NCBI GenBank assembly: GCA_963854735.1 | Contig: OY978101.1 | Location: 682,001 to 746,000, forward strand | Source of the DNA: Marvania coccoides | Lineage: Eukaryota > Chlorophyta > Trebouxiophyceae > Chlorellales > Chlorellaceae | Direction of reading: 5' to 3' | DNA: 64,000 bases | Shown here: in pieces, positions 1-10,852 of the stretch | How the letters are laid out: each line of letters opens with the position of its first letter | How positions within the stretch are numbered: the first letter of the stretch is position 1 | Notes under the pieces: model-generated | What the model saw: the letters and a program-made list of their open reading frames with translations, nothing else | Told to the model about the DNA's origin: nothing | Databases searched by the model: none | Position numbers and translations under genes: made by a program

Positions 1-1178
1 TTGTAGGGCACCATGACCATGTCTGTTCCCGCGTTTATTGCGATTTTGACGCTGTTGGCGTAGCTGTCTGGGTCTATTTGATCGATGGCCTCCCAGTCGG
101 AAGTCACGACGCCTGCAGCAAAAACAGCCCTTTCTTTTCAAAACTAGACAAGGATGCAGCAAAATGTTCATCATTCATAAAACAAATATAGTACCTGTGA
201 ACCCCAACTCGCCCTTGAGCACCTTGGTGATCCAGTAGGAGCTGGCGTGCATCTTCACGCCGTTGATCGAGCTGAAAGACGCCATGACGCTGCCGGCCTT
301 GGCCACAACCGCGGCCTGATAGGGGGGTAGGTGCAGCTTGCGCACCACAGCCTCGCTGGCGGTCAGATCGCCCTGGTCGATCTCGTATCCACCGTCGCCC
401 GTGCCGTACTTGGTGCCGCCGTCGCCCAAATAATGCTTTAAAGTGGCCAGCATGCCCTTGCCAGGCACCACTCCGGCATTCCCCCCCTGATTAGGAAAAT
501 TTAAAGATTTATATAATGTTTAATTGACCATAAATCTCATTTTTTTAAAGGCACGTTGCAATTCACCTGGAAGCCGATGACTGCTTGTTGGCTGAGGATG
601 GTGGCCAGTGTGGTGTTTTCGCTGAAACTCTCGTAGACCCTGCCCCAGCGGTCATCTCTGGACACCGACACACAGGGAGCGAAGTTCCAAACGCAGCCTG
701 TGGCCAGCGATTCCCTTGCAGCTGCCTCGGCGATTCTACGCACCAGCCCCGCGTCGCCAGCAGCGCCTAGGCCGATATTGTGCGGAAACACCGTAGCGCC
801 GTACACGTTGGCGTGGCCGTGTACCGAATCGACGCCGTACATGAGCGGAATTTTCAGCGGCGTCTTTAGAGCGGCGGTTTGAAAGCTGTCAACCATGTTG
901 GCCCATTCCGTGGGATTTCCAGGTTTATCGAGCCCGTTGGGCCCGCCACCGCCGCCGCTGACCACTGCGCCAAGGTGGTACTTGGCTACATCGCCAATTG
1001 GCTCGTCTTCAAAGACCAAATTTTCAATCTCCGTCATTTGCCCAATCTTCTGGTCGATGCTCATCATCTGGAGGCATGCCTTGGGCGTAGTCTTGTAGCA
1101 AGGGCTGCTGTTGGGGTCCCACGCCGCCGCCGATACGTCCAGCAGCCATGCTGCCAGTGCGAAAAACAATACTTGCAT
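1..1178 (-). CDS. Secreted beta-glucosidase / exo-beta-glucanase, glycoside hydrolase family 3 (partial)
   Basis: N-terminal part of a GH3 enzyme that releases glucose from beta-glucans or beta-glucosides, probably outside the cell or in the vacuole. Exons read 1178-567, 486-195 and 112 to the window edge; both introns are GT-AG and keep the phase. Residues 1-19 are a hydrophobic signal peptide (LFFALAAWLLDVSAAA). Then follow typical GH3 stretches: KIGQMTEIE, MYGVDSVHGHANVYGATVF, a DDRWGRVYESFSE substrate-site segment, ATLKHYLGD, and in the third exon VVTSDWEAIDQI, whose Asp is the expected catalytic nucleophile. The gene continues to the left, so the second GH3 domain is not visible. Plant and algal ExoI-type glucanases are the closest family by motif; substrate cannot be decided. 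Confidence 0.9.
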
Positions 1179-1969
1179 CGATTACAATTTATTGTGAAAT
1201 ATGTCGTTTGCTCGAAATTTGGTTTCTTTAATGTCTCTTAACTTTATACATAATAACTATCAAAGGTGGAATTAAAGCCGTGAATGCTGGTGCCGTTTCC
1301 AGTCAGCGCAAGCTGACTTGGCAGCCGCGGGACCAGAATTTGAATCGGTTTCTGTAGGAGTGTTTTGGGCGCTAGAGCTTGGGTAGATTAGCTTTCTTTT
1401 TGGGCGCTGAAGAGGGTAGGCTTAAGGAAAGAGTGGGTGGAAGTTTCTTGGTGTGGGGACGGCGCAGCATTTGGAAATGTTGGTGGAGCTTTACTCAATC
1501 ATTCTGGTATTCAATGTGGTCGCCGGGGACTCAGTAGGCAGGGGCCAAAGCCTTCTGCTGTTCCGTACGTCCCCAGCAGCAACTGAGGGTGAACTTGCAA
1601 CTACTAAGGAACTGCCTTACTGGCGGGGTGGCACGGCGCCTTGAGGGCCTCTTCGGAGCGCCATTGTAGGGGCAGTTTTAAAACAATTTATGTCGGAGGC
1701 CAACACGACAGCTGGACCACACGAGTCGATGCACACTACAAAATATTGTCCTAGTCCAGAATTCCATACCACTCCCATACCAAGATCGATCGGCAGTAAC
1801 ACATTGTGATCGCGGCTGTTCGACTGATTATACACTTAATTGTAAAGCCAATTTATTCGCCGACGCAAGCTCCCCCCCTCCCGCAGCCTTTTCGCAACCG
1901 TCCCTTCATTTTCCACACTCGGCAGTTGACCTTCAACTACTGTCCTGGCCCTACAAGCAGGCTCAGGAA
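1179..1969. other. Intergenic, head-to-head promoter region
   Basis: Lies between the GH3 gene and the divergent subtilisin gene. Only short, unconvincing open frames; no RNA gene or repeat recognised. It should hold both promoters. Confidence 0.5.
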
Positions 1970-4315
1970 ATGCGGCCGGTTTTAATACTTTTAGCTATCC
2001 TAGTGTCCTCACAGGCAAGTGACGACGCCAGTGATGCGTGCATCTACGTATGGGGCAAGAGGGGGGCAATTCGACCAGCAGTTACGCATACTTTTTTCAT
2101 ATGCCCAGTATACCCCGCGCATATGCATGCCACGCGTACAGAAGCCCACAATTAACTGTTAATTCTCTGATGAAATATTCTCCCAGCATAATTACGCCGG
2201 CGGCAAAGTTCCCGACGTATCTATCGAGGTGCTTCTTCCCTCGCATCTAACAAAATGATGTTTTGCTGCAGGGTGGTGCGGCGAAGAAGGAGCCAGAGAG
2301 AGTCATTGTGCGCTGGAAAAAGGGGGTTGTCCCCAATGAGGCTGTGGCCTTACACGCCAAGAAACTGAAGCTGTCTCGCACCTATAGGGAGGACGTCCGG
2401 CCGGGAGAGACTGTGAAGGACGCTGTGAAGCGTCTATCAGATGACGAGCGTGAGTTTGGCAGGGCACACGTTTTAACCCTGTTGGTTGTTGATTTTTAAA
2501 ATCAAATTTTCTGTGTTGACTTCTGCAAACATTTTCTTGACTGAATTGTGTATGTTTTGGTTGTAGGGGTGGAGTTTGCGGAGCCTGATTACGTGGTGAG
2601 TGTCGCTGTCGAAGCGAATGACATCGCGGCTCAGCAATACGCTCTCAACAAAATCAACGTCAAGTCGGCTTGGAACATCACCACGGGGTTGAAGAGCACC
2701 AAGGTTTGCATCATTGACACTGGTGAGTTGATCAGGTCTACTGTTTTCACAGAAAGCGGTGCTGAAAGACTAAAATAATATATAAATAATGCGTGGCGAG
2801 CAGGTATTGACTACAACCATCCAGATCTGGCTGGCAACGTCGTCCCGGGCTTCAACGCTATCACAAATGCCGCCCCTGGACTTGATAATAACTTACACGG
2901 AACATTTGTAGCTGGAATCGTTGGTGCTAGAACTAACAATGGCATCGGCATGGCTGGCGTCAACTGGGACATAACTCTTATTCCTTGCAAATTCATGGGT
3001 GCATCAGGTAAATAAACATATCATAAAATTTTGCTTTCATCCCATCCCCTTCAGAGCACAATCCTTCTTTTTTCTTCAGGCGTCGGCTTTGTTTCCGACG
3101 CAATCCAGTGCGTTGAGTACTGCGACGCTCAAGGCGCCAAAATTTTCAGCAACAGCTGGTCTGGTGGCGGTGGAGAAGCACTCAGACTCGCCATTCAGAA
3201 TGTTTGCAACAAGGTGTGTCTTTTAACTGTGCTTACGAATTTTTTCGCCCCGCCAATGAATCGCTTTGTGCTGTATGTTCAGGGCTCTCTGTTTGTTTCA
3301 GCCGCTGGAAACACCGCTGCTGGCGGCAGTGATATCGGTGTGATCCCCACCTATCCAGCAGCGTATAATCTTGGCTGCACTATCACCGTTGCTTCCACCG
3401 ACTCAAATGATGCTCTCGCTGCCACCTCGAACTTCGGCGCGAACGTGCATTTGGCTGCGCCTGGTGTAGGCATCTACAGCACAATGATGCCCACCATGGG
3501 GTACGACACCTTGAGCGGTAAGAATTGTTTTTTTAAAATCACTTTTCCTGCATTATCCTCTCAGGCTGAATGCACTGGGCATATGAAAGAAAAACAGGTG
3601 GCTAGTAATTCTTTGCGTTGATTGAACGAGTCGTTTTCATGTTTAACTAAAGGTACTTCTTTTGCTGCTCCCCACGTGAGCGGCGTCCTAGCCCTGATGG
3701 TCTCTGCCAATCCCACCGCCACCGCCGCCCAACTCCGTACCGCGCTGCTATCCTCCGTCACCAAAGTGGCGGGGCTGACAGGAAAAGTTTCCACTGGAGG
3801 CAGGCTGGACGCGGCCGCCGCAGTGCAGGCGGCGAAAAACCTTGCGACGCCAGCTGCGCCAACGCCCCAGCCGATGCCTGTTCCCGCCCCCACCCCTGTG
3901 GCTATTTCTCCGCCTCCCCCGGTACCAGTTCCCTCGTCTACTACCCCCGTCTCCGTCACCACATGCACGATGACGGGCATTTCTGCAGGCCGGAGATTCT
4001 CTGGCGGGACTACCGTGAGAGTATTTTATACCAAGGTGACCGATAGCACTGGCTCGACGTGCTCCGCCGCCTGCAGGACCAACACCGCGTGCAACTCTTG
4101 GATGTATTATAGGTACGCAAGGCATGCCACCTCTGGTCATTCCTGTGCACCATATCGTCAATCTTAACATAATTCAACGCCCACCGCTGTCTTTTTCCCC
4201 TGCTAGGTACACTGCCACCAGCAGAGTTTGCTACCTTTATGCGAACAAAGCGCCGCGAACGACCATAATCAATAGCGTGTTCAACGTTGGATACAAAACA
4301 TGCACAACTGCTTGA
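1970..4315 (+). CDS. Secreted subtilisin-like serine protease (S8A) with PAN-like tail
   Basis: Eight exons: 1970-2014, 2272-2449, 2567-2722, 2804-3007, 3080-3213, 3283-3517, 3653-4112, 4207-4315; 506 residues. Exon 1 codes a short signal peptide and ends at a GC donor (ACAG|GCAAGT). An I9-type propeptide (KEPERVIVRWKKGV to VEFAEPDYV) precedes the peptidase domain. The catalytic set is complete: Asp in IIDTGIDYNHPDL, His in HGTFVAGIVG, oxyanion Asn in AAGNTAAGG and Ser in GTSFAAPHVSG. After a linker of about 40 residues rich in Pro comes a Cys-containing domain of about 80 residues that resembles a PAN/apple fold. Probably an extracellular or vacuolar endoprotease. It converges on PrimPol with 70 bp between the stops. 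The first intron is the least certain part of the model. Confidence 0.9.
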
Positions 4316-4385
4316 ATTACTCCGTACAATGAGTTGCAAAAAGCGCTGGTGTTGCTTTTCTTCCAATTCAATCCAAAACCGCTCC

Positions 4386-6192
4386 TCATCCAGCAACGTT
4401 CCCTGCTGCCTCTGCCGCCTCCAGCGCCAATAGCGCAGCCTCATCCCATCCCGCCGCCTCCTCTGCACCGCCCCACATCAGATCTTCATCTTCATCGGCC
4501 CTTCCCCCCGTTGCACCTACTGCTCCCGCTGCCCCTTTTCTTTCGTCCTCCTCCACCGCCTTTAGCGACGCCGGCACCAGCCCCGGCGGCAGCGGCATCG
4601 CCGGCGACCGATACCCTCGGCACTCCGGGTCGTAGCACTTTTGATACCACGCCGCTTGCTGCAGATCAACCACGTAAAACACGCCGTTGCTGCGGTGCTC
4701 CCGCCCCACGTTGCCGCAGAACCGGTTGCCTTTGATGTTGTACAATAGGACGCTGTCATCCAATACAACCCACGTGCGAATGCCCCCACGACCGCCGCCC
4801 TGTGAACACACCACCGACTCAATGAAAGCGTCCACAGCGGGGTGGGGAGAAGGCCCCACCCCCTGCCGCTGCTGCTGCCCTCCACCGTCTGATGCACCGC
4901 CATAAATGCCGGGTTTACAACGGGCTCCACCGCCCATCCCCCCTCCTCCAGCTGCGCCGCTGCTGTCTTCATCGAAACACCGCAACAGCCGCGACTCCGG
5001 TGGCACGTTGCACACCAGGCATGCCATAAAAAGCTGCTCGGCGGGCCGGGCGGCGGTGCCAAAGCGCCCCGTCGGCAGCAGCGCCGCAGCCTTGCCGGCT
5101 TTGGAGGAAAGGTGCAGCCGGAAGGCTCGGTTCTTAGAGTACACCCCGGTGTCGATGACGCACGTTTCTGCCCCACCGCTTTCGCCGCCCTTGGCCACCG
5201 AGAGCAACGCGCAGCGGGCGTCAACGGCGCGACTTTCTGTAGCGCGCGCCACGAGTTCCTTGACCAGCCAGCCCACGTGGGTGTTGCTGGCAAAGGCCGC
5301 CCCTGGGGCACGTACAACGACGTGCCTTGAGAATTTAACTGCGGTACTGGAATCGAGTTCCAGGATCCAGTGGTCTTCGAGGTTTAAAGAAAGTTTGTCG
5401 CGGTACGAGTCGCGCAGCAGGCTCAGCACGGCATCCACCGTCGCCTGCCCGTCCCGCCCAGGGTTGTCAGCCACGCTATACTCCAGGTCTGCAAGGGGAA
5501 TGAAAAAAACCAATGCACTTGCTTTCGCTGCTTTTTTCCCCCTTTGAAAATCAACTCTAGTGGCGCTGTAAGCAAGAGAAGCAAAAGAAAAGCAACGACC
5601 GCTCACCCAGGTACAGGTGGCAGGGGTACCCTTGCCGAATGATCTCGTAATAGTGGCGGTGCTGGGGCAGTACAGCCTGGTACCGCCGCCAGAATTCAAC
5701 GTAGCTGGTAGCAATGAACTTTCTGGTGCCCCCAGTCTCCACCGAAAACACCCTCAGCCACTCCCCCGACGGGTCCTCTCGGTCTGCCAGGTCAAAGGCG
5801 GCCTGCTGGGTGGGAAATTGGCGCCACAGCGAGGAGCGGCCGCCTGCAGCGGCACGGCGGCCGACTTGGGCCAGAAAGCTCAGCACGCGCGCCTCCACCT
5901 GCGCCAGCCGAGCGGTGGAGGCGCGGCTGCCGCCACTGTAGAACGACTTGGCTTCTGCGGCGCGAAACTTCTTGGCGGCCTGCTGTTGCTGAGGAGAAGA
6001 CGGAGCGGCGGTGGTTGCAGTGGTGACAGGATGTTCACAGGGTGGCTGGGTGGTTGCTGCAGCTGTGGCGCCATTTTCAATGGTGTTGGAGGTGGAGTTC
6101 TCGATCGCGTTGTCAGACTGGCGGGGGCGCAACGCTTGCTTGTCAGTTTTCGAATTGAATTTTGATTTGATTGAGTCGAGCAGCGTCCCCAT
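4386..6192 (-). CDS. PRIMPOL: PrimPol, DNA primase-polymerase (AEP family)
   Basis: Two exons, 6192-5607 and 5488-4386; 562 residues, the same size as human PrimPol (560). PrimPol re-primes stalled forks and does translesion synthesis in nucleus and organelles. The splice restores HLYLDLEYS, the metal-binding DxE motif I of archaeo-eukaryotic primases. Also visible are ELDSSTAVKFSRHVV, IDTGVYSKNRAFRL and the C-terminal zinc motif CGNVGREH...CYDPEC with its Cys-His-Cys-Cys ligands. A Q/T/S-rich stretch of about 60 residues comes early, and a Gly/Ser/Gln-rich insert separates core and zinc finger. The tail is acidic (ADEDEDLMWGG, WDEAALLALEAAE), in the position of the RPA-binding motifs of animal PrimPol. 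Family assignment is firm; RPA binding is inference. Confidence 0.95.
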
Positions 6193-6196
6193 TGCT

Positions 6197-6224
6197 GGGA
6201 GCTTCTCTCTGGGAGCTTCTCTCT
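6197..6224. repeat. 14-bp perfect tandem duplication
   Basis: The unit gggagcttctctct occurs twice in direct succession, a few bases upstream of the PrimPol start codon, so in its 5' UTR. Confidence 0.8.
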
Positions 6225-6418
6225 ACTCTCTATGTTATTTTAAAGCAAATAAAAATGAAAATGAAAATTAAAGTGAATCGGGGGAGCTTGCAATTTTGAT
6301 GAGCTGTGGCTCGAAATTTGAAAAATATATGGGTGATTCGGTATACAACGTTTGTTTTGTTTTACTGATCTGTAAAATAAAAATGTACACACACATGTAC
6401 ATAGATGTGCAGATGCTC

Positions 6419-6443
6419 CGGTAGGCGGTTCGAGCGCCTACCG
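6419..6443. repeat. Perfect 9-bp inverted repeat (hairpin)
   Basis: Arms cggtaggcg and cgcctaccg flank the 7-base loop gttcgag. GC-rich stem in AT-rich surroundings; no gene assigned. It resembles an isolated T-arm in loop sequence only; the rest of a tRNA is absent. Confidence 0.7.
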
Positions 6444-6983
6444 TAATATGCAATATATAAGAGAGGTAATAGGGAAATAAAACCCACGAGAGAAGAAGAA
6501 ATCATGCCAGCAATTGCGAACACTTTTTCCGCTGCCACATGCCTGATCCCAGGAGCTGAATCAGCGCACCCCCCTGGTGGCAGCCACCGAGAACGGCCAC
6601 GCCGGAGTCTGCCTTGTCCTGGTGGATGACGGCGCACCCCTTGACGTCCACCATGATAGATATGAAAAAATGACGACCAGGTGAAAGCCCGGACTAAAGC
6701 GCGGCTTTAGAGTCTGACACCGGAGGGGTTTTCTCTCAAAGCCCGGTTTAAGGAGTGCAGCTGAATGGGAGAGTCTGCTGTTCCTCACTACCTCGCTACC
6801 TGGCGCGGTAGCTTGCCGATTGGGGAGCTGCTCATAGAGCGTGATGAGGTGCTGGGGAGAACGCCCAACAATATTCGCATACTCGAGTGAATGAGAGCTC
6901 TCATATGGTTTATCCAATTTTGGCGCTTACTGGCTATATGGAAGGGGTGCCTGCGCCGTGCACGTGGCTAGAAACTGCGTTTC

Positions 6984-7007
6984 TGACTGACTGACTGACT
7001 GACTGAC
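6984..7007. repeat. (TGAC)6 microsatellite
   Basis: Six uninterrupted TGAC units upstream of the lipase gene. Confidence 0.9.
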
Positions 7008-7210
7008 GGTATGGCAGCAGCAGCAGCAGTGCAACCAACAATTCAAGCGGCGCTGGCCCTGCTGCTGCCCCCTGGGGTCCTCAAAAGCTATGCAAATTTC
7101 GCCTGCAAAAGCACACTATTAAGTTTTCTAAGATTTTAAACCACCACAGCATGGCCTTGAGGTCACCAGGCACAGGCATTCATTTTGAATAATGAGATTT
7201 TTGAGTCTCG

Positions 7211-8608
7211 ATGTCTGGAATTTCGGGGCAAGGGCATTCGTGCTTGACTCACTTCATAATGTTGCTGTTCTTCGCTTTGGCGCGCCTCGTTAGCCCTTCC
7301 AGCGCCCTACGCCCCGTCGTCCAACAGCAGCAGCGGTTGGAGTCGGGGCGCCTCAGCTTCGAACACAGCAAGATGCAGGAGCTGGTAGAGGCCCAAGGAT
7401 ACCCTCTCGAGGAGCATTTTGTGGAGACTGGGGATGGCTACGTGCTGGGCGTTTATCGCATCCCTTACGGCCGAAATGTCGGCATAACGCTGCCGCCTCA
7501 GCGCGGCACTCCGGTGCTGCTGCAGCACGGGTTGCTGGACAGTTCAGCCACCTGGGTAGTAAACTTCCCGCAGCAGAGTCTGGGCTTCATTTTGGCTGAT
7601 GCGGGGTGCGTTTATCCATCTCTTTTCTGCTCGGTTCCCCCCCCTCCTCTCACCCTTCATTCGCTGCGCTTCACCTCCATCAGGTACGACGTATGGTTGT
7701 CAAACTCTCGGGGAAACGCCTTCTCCCGCAACCACACCGGCTTGCAGCCCTCCTCTGCCGCCTTTTGGGACTTTTCTTTTGACGACATGGCAGATTACGA
7801 CCTGCCAGCTGCCATCAACTACATTCTAACCACCACAGGCTACCCCAAACTCGCCTATGTGGGCCACTCCCAAGGCTGCACCCAGGCGCTGGCCGCTTTC
7901 GCCTCCCGGCCCCCTCTGCAGCCTAAAGTTTCAATTTTTGTGGCGCTGGCGCCCGCTGCGTTCGTGCGTTTCACCTCCTCCGTGCCCATGCTGGTGCTGG
8001 CGCAGCTGCAAGCGGACCAACTCGTCAATGTGCTGGGCGAGCACGAGTTTCTCCCGGCCAGAAAAGCCATGGCAGAGCTTTTTGGCGGAGTGTGTCGGGC
8101 GGCCCCCCTGGCCTGCCTGTCGGTACTGACCGCCATCTGCGGCTTCAACGCCGACAACCTCAACGCCACGCGGCTCCCCACCTATGTAGCGTACGCTCCC
8201 TCAGGCACCTCGGTCAAGAACATGGTGCATTGGGCGCAGCTCATCCGCCGCAGTGCGCAGCACCGGGAACCGCTGTTCACGCGTTACGACTACGGCGCGG
8301 CGTGCAACACCCCCAGTGGCGGCTTCCGCACCTGCAACCGCCGCGTGTATGGCACAGAGGACCCGCCAGCGTTCAATCTGTCGGCCATTGTTGATGTGCC
8401 GGTGGCGGTGTTTTCTGGGGTGCAAGACAAGCTGGCGGACCCTGTGGATGTGCAGAGCCTGCTGGAGCGGCTTCCAAGCGTTGTTTTCACCCACTCTGAG
8501 CTCAGTTACGAGCATATCGACTTCACGTGGGGGCTGTCATCAGCACAGCGTATATACCCGGCCGTGCTTGACCTGCTGAAGCAGTACCATTCATACCCTG
8601 ACACCTAA
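7211..8608 (+). CDS. Acid lipase / steryl ester hydrolase (AB-hydrolase associated lipase)
   Basis: Alpha/beta hydrolase of the lysosomal acid lipase / gastric lipase group, expected to hydrolyse triacylglycerols or steryl esters in a vacuole or outside the cell. Exons 7211-7605 and 7684-8608; 439 residues. The second in-frame Met (7259) gives a cleaner signal peptide (MLLFFALARLVSPSSA) and a 423-residue product, and may be the true start. N-terminal lipase region: VEAQGYPLEEHFVETGDGY; then LLQHGLLDSSATWV and DVWLSNSRGN. Triad: Ser in GHSQG, Asp in SGVQDKLADP, His in YEHIDFTWG. The 78-base intron is a multiple of three without stops, so unspliced RNA would still be open. Its 3' end faces NudC. 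Confidence 0.92.
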   Translation: MSGISGQGHSCLTHFIMLLFFALARLVSPSSALRPVVQQQQRLESGRLSFEHSKMQELVEAQGYPLEEHFVETGDGYVLGVYRIPYGRNVGITLPPQRGTPVLLQHGLLDSSATWVVNFPQQSLGFILADAGCVYPSLFCSVPPPPLTLHSLRFTSIRYDVWLSNSRGNAFSRNHTGLQPSSAAFWDFSFDDMADYDLPAAINYILTTTGYPKLAYVGHSQGCTQALAAFASRPPLQPKVSIFVALAPAAFVRFTSSVPMLVLAQLQADQLVNVLGEHEFLPARKAMAELFGGVCRAAPLACLSVLTAICGFNADNLNATRLPTYVAYAPSGTSVKNMVHWAQLIRRSAQHREPLFTRYDYGAACNTPSGGFRTCNRRVYGTEDPPAFNLSAIVDVPVAVFSGVQDKLADPVDVQSLLERLPSVVFTHSELSYEHIDFTWGLSSAQRIYPAVLDLLKQYHSYPDT

Positions 8609-8893
8609 CCTTTTTGTGCATTGTGTACCTCTAGCAAACGTTATTTCGATACTATGTTTTTGGAAGCCCCCGTTTTGTTTTATATTTATCTCTCTTCCTC
8701 TGTTTACTTCCATGTACCCTCCATTTTTCTCTAGCCTACGCTGTTGGCGTCTTGCATGGCACCCAATCCCCCTCTGTTTTTGTTAATTCACTTGTATCCA
8801 CGTCGTTATGGCCTTTTATGTGTAAACTCCAGTTTTCTCTTCCGACTTTTTCATCATTATCACAAAAAACTCCCCCACTTTCTGCTACGATTT

Positions 8894-9920
8894 CTATGTG
8901 AACTGAGCCCCGCTAAAGTCCATCTCGGGGTGGGCCTCCATGAACCGCTTGTACGCCTCCTGCTTGGTCATCTCATCGCTGGTGGGCCGACCCAGCGCCT
9001 TCTGCCGTTGATCAAACATCATCTTCTCCACAGTGGCACGCGTCTCTCCGTCCAGGTCCGACAGCTTGGAAGCCTCTGGCTCCACGCTGCCCAGGTCGAT
9101 CTCTGGTTGGCCGACCATCACCGCCCGCCACCACTGCATGCCGTCCACCTTCTGCAACGTGATCTCCAGCATGGAGCCATCCACCAGGTTCCACAGACAC
9201 TCATCCGGCTGCACTGCGGCGAAGAGGGGGCCGTCCAGCACCGGCGGGGCGCCTTTGAGGCCGACGCAAAGGTTGGAGCGGGTGATGGAGACGTCGCAGC
9301 CGCGGCCTTTAGTGCCTTGAGGGACGGGGACGTTGATGAACACCTCTTGCAGGGTCTGAGTCCAGCTGTAGGTGGAAAAGTCTGCGCCGTTGCCAGCGTT
9401 GCTCTCTGTTGGTGGTTGTGAAAGGGAGGGGTTTCGTTAAGAAAAACAATTCAAAATCGCGTGCGCGCAAAAGAAGTAGGCGAAGGAAAGAAACCCAGCT
9501 AAATAACTCACTCATGCCCTTTGGGACCTCTCCCTCCGCAATTTCTTGCTCTTCTTCCTCTTCAGCTGCTTCCTCCGCTGGCGCCATGGTCACGCTGGGG
9601 GCTCCTTCCGAAGAGGCTGCCGCGGTGGGCAGCGAGCTCTCCGCTTGCACCGCTGCTGCTGCCCGCGGGACTGTAGGCGGCGGCGCTGTCGCTTCTGGGG
9701 TGGCGGCGGGGGAGGGCTCTTCTGGTTGGGGGGCGATCTGCTGCGCCAGACGCACGAGGTTGTCCATGGCTCCTGGCTGGCTCAGCAGCTGATCCCTGCG
9801 TTGCACAAACTCGAGTGCCGCTCTTACAAGGGCCTCAGGGCTGTGGTCCAGCTCGGTGTAGGCCTTGCCCAGGTAGTGCTCCACAAACTGCTGGCTGTCC
9901 ACCTCTTCTATTTCGTTCAT
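8894..9920 (-). CDS. NUDC: NudC-type CS-domain co-chaperone
   Basis: Two exons, 9920-9512 and 9405-8894; 306 residues. NudC proteins are HSP90-linked co-chaperones; plant versions (BOBBER) act in heat tolerance and development. After a helical N-terminal region and an Ala/Pro/Glu-rich linker ending in an acidic run (EEAAEEEEEQE), the second exon holds a CS/p23-like domain: YSWTQTLQEVFINVPVPQGT, DVSITRSNLCVGLKG, DGPLFAAVQPDECLWNL and ITLQKVDGMQWWRAVMVGQP. The C-terminus (EKMMFDQRQKALGRPTSDE, EAHPEMDFSGAQF) matches the NudC family end. The junction reads M-K-S and is phase 1. Confidence 0.93.
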
Positions 9921-10852
9921 TTTCGGTTCAGAGAGCGAAAAGTATTACAAGATTTTGATCAAGATGTGGAAAAGGAGAAAACACTCGTTGCCGTCCTCGG
10001 GGGCACTTGGGTCCCGCCCGTATTGTTTAAAATGTTTGTAGATGCACGACATTTGAGAGTATCACACGGTTTCTAAAATTTTCATTTGAGCGCGCTGGCC
10101 TGCACGCACTCTGCCAGTCACACCAACCCGCGTCCTGAAAAACTCGTCTCTGTTCTTTTAATTCCCATTTATCACTCCACTGCGCCTAGCGCTGCCCGCA
10201 AGGGCCATTCACCTCCCATCCTGACAATTAAACTGTTCACCCAAGTTATTACTTCCTCGGCGATTATAGCGTTTTATTGAAGCACATATTGCATCTCTAC
10301 TAGTTACAACCCGGAAGGGTACCTTCCGATAGGATCTTCCAGCGCACTTTGAGGCATTCGCCCAACAGCAGAGGTCCAATTGCCTGTATTCAGGCAAACT
10401 CTACGCCTCTTCTGAGCGTTTCCAACAGCTAACCAGCGTTCCCAAGGTAAGAACCGCGAGGGTTGGTCCAGCACGAAATCAGGGGAGGAGAAATGAGTGG
10501 CCTTCGATGCTCAATGTCTAGAACTCTCGATATTTATTGCGGATCCGTTGCCCCTTACACACCAGTGTTCTGGGTTCTTTGATACCTGATCATGCTATTA
10601 CCGGCTGGAATCCGGGGGCACACACTTTTTTTGGCTCGCGGGCACAAATTATTGTTTCGATCTATTTCTGTCCCCCAAGTTTTCACCCCCAACTCGCCTC
10701 CTGAGACCCCCATCCTCACCCCGATTCCACGTTTCCCCATTTCCCCGTCCCACAGATCCAGCAGTTGCAGCGTATGCTCACCAGAGCCTCCCGTGGCAAC
10801 CTGCCCTCCCCCTCCCTCCTTTTTTGCTCTTCCCTTGCACTCTCGCACGCCA
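9921..10852. other. Intergenic region, head-to-head promoters of NudC and PI4K
   Basis: No supported gene. From 10592 the frame of the downstream PI4K is open with an upstream in-frame Met, but the Pro/Ser-rich sequence there looks like 5' UTR. Confidence 0.5.

Larger units (their letters stand above)
6193..7210. other. Intergenic region between PrimPol and lipase genes
   Basis: About 1 kb, head-to-head promoters. Mostly AT-rich, with a GC-rich island at about 6540-6655 that carries a 50-codon minus-strand frame (start near 6652) I do not recognise. Holds the hairpin at 6419-6443 and the TGAC repeat at 6984-7007, followed by a short CAG run. Confidence 0.5.

Noticed and set aside
6419..6443. 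tRNA T-arm (loop gttcgag)
   Set aside because: No acceptor, D or anticodon arms upstream; the stem is 9 bp, not 5.
10592..10852. N-terminal extension of PI4K from an upstream in-frame Met
   Set aside because: The added sequence is Pro/Ser-rich and UTR-like, and MATLVDTV has a better start context; kept only as an alternative.
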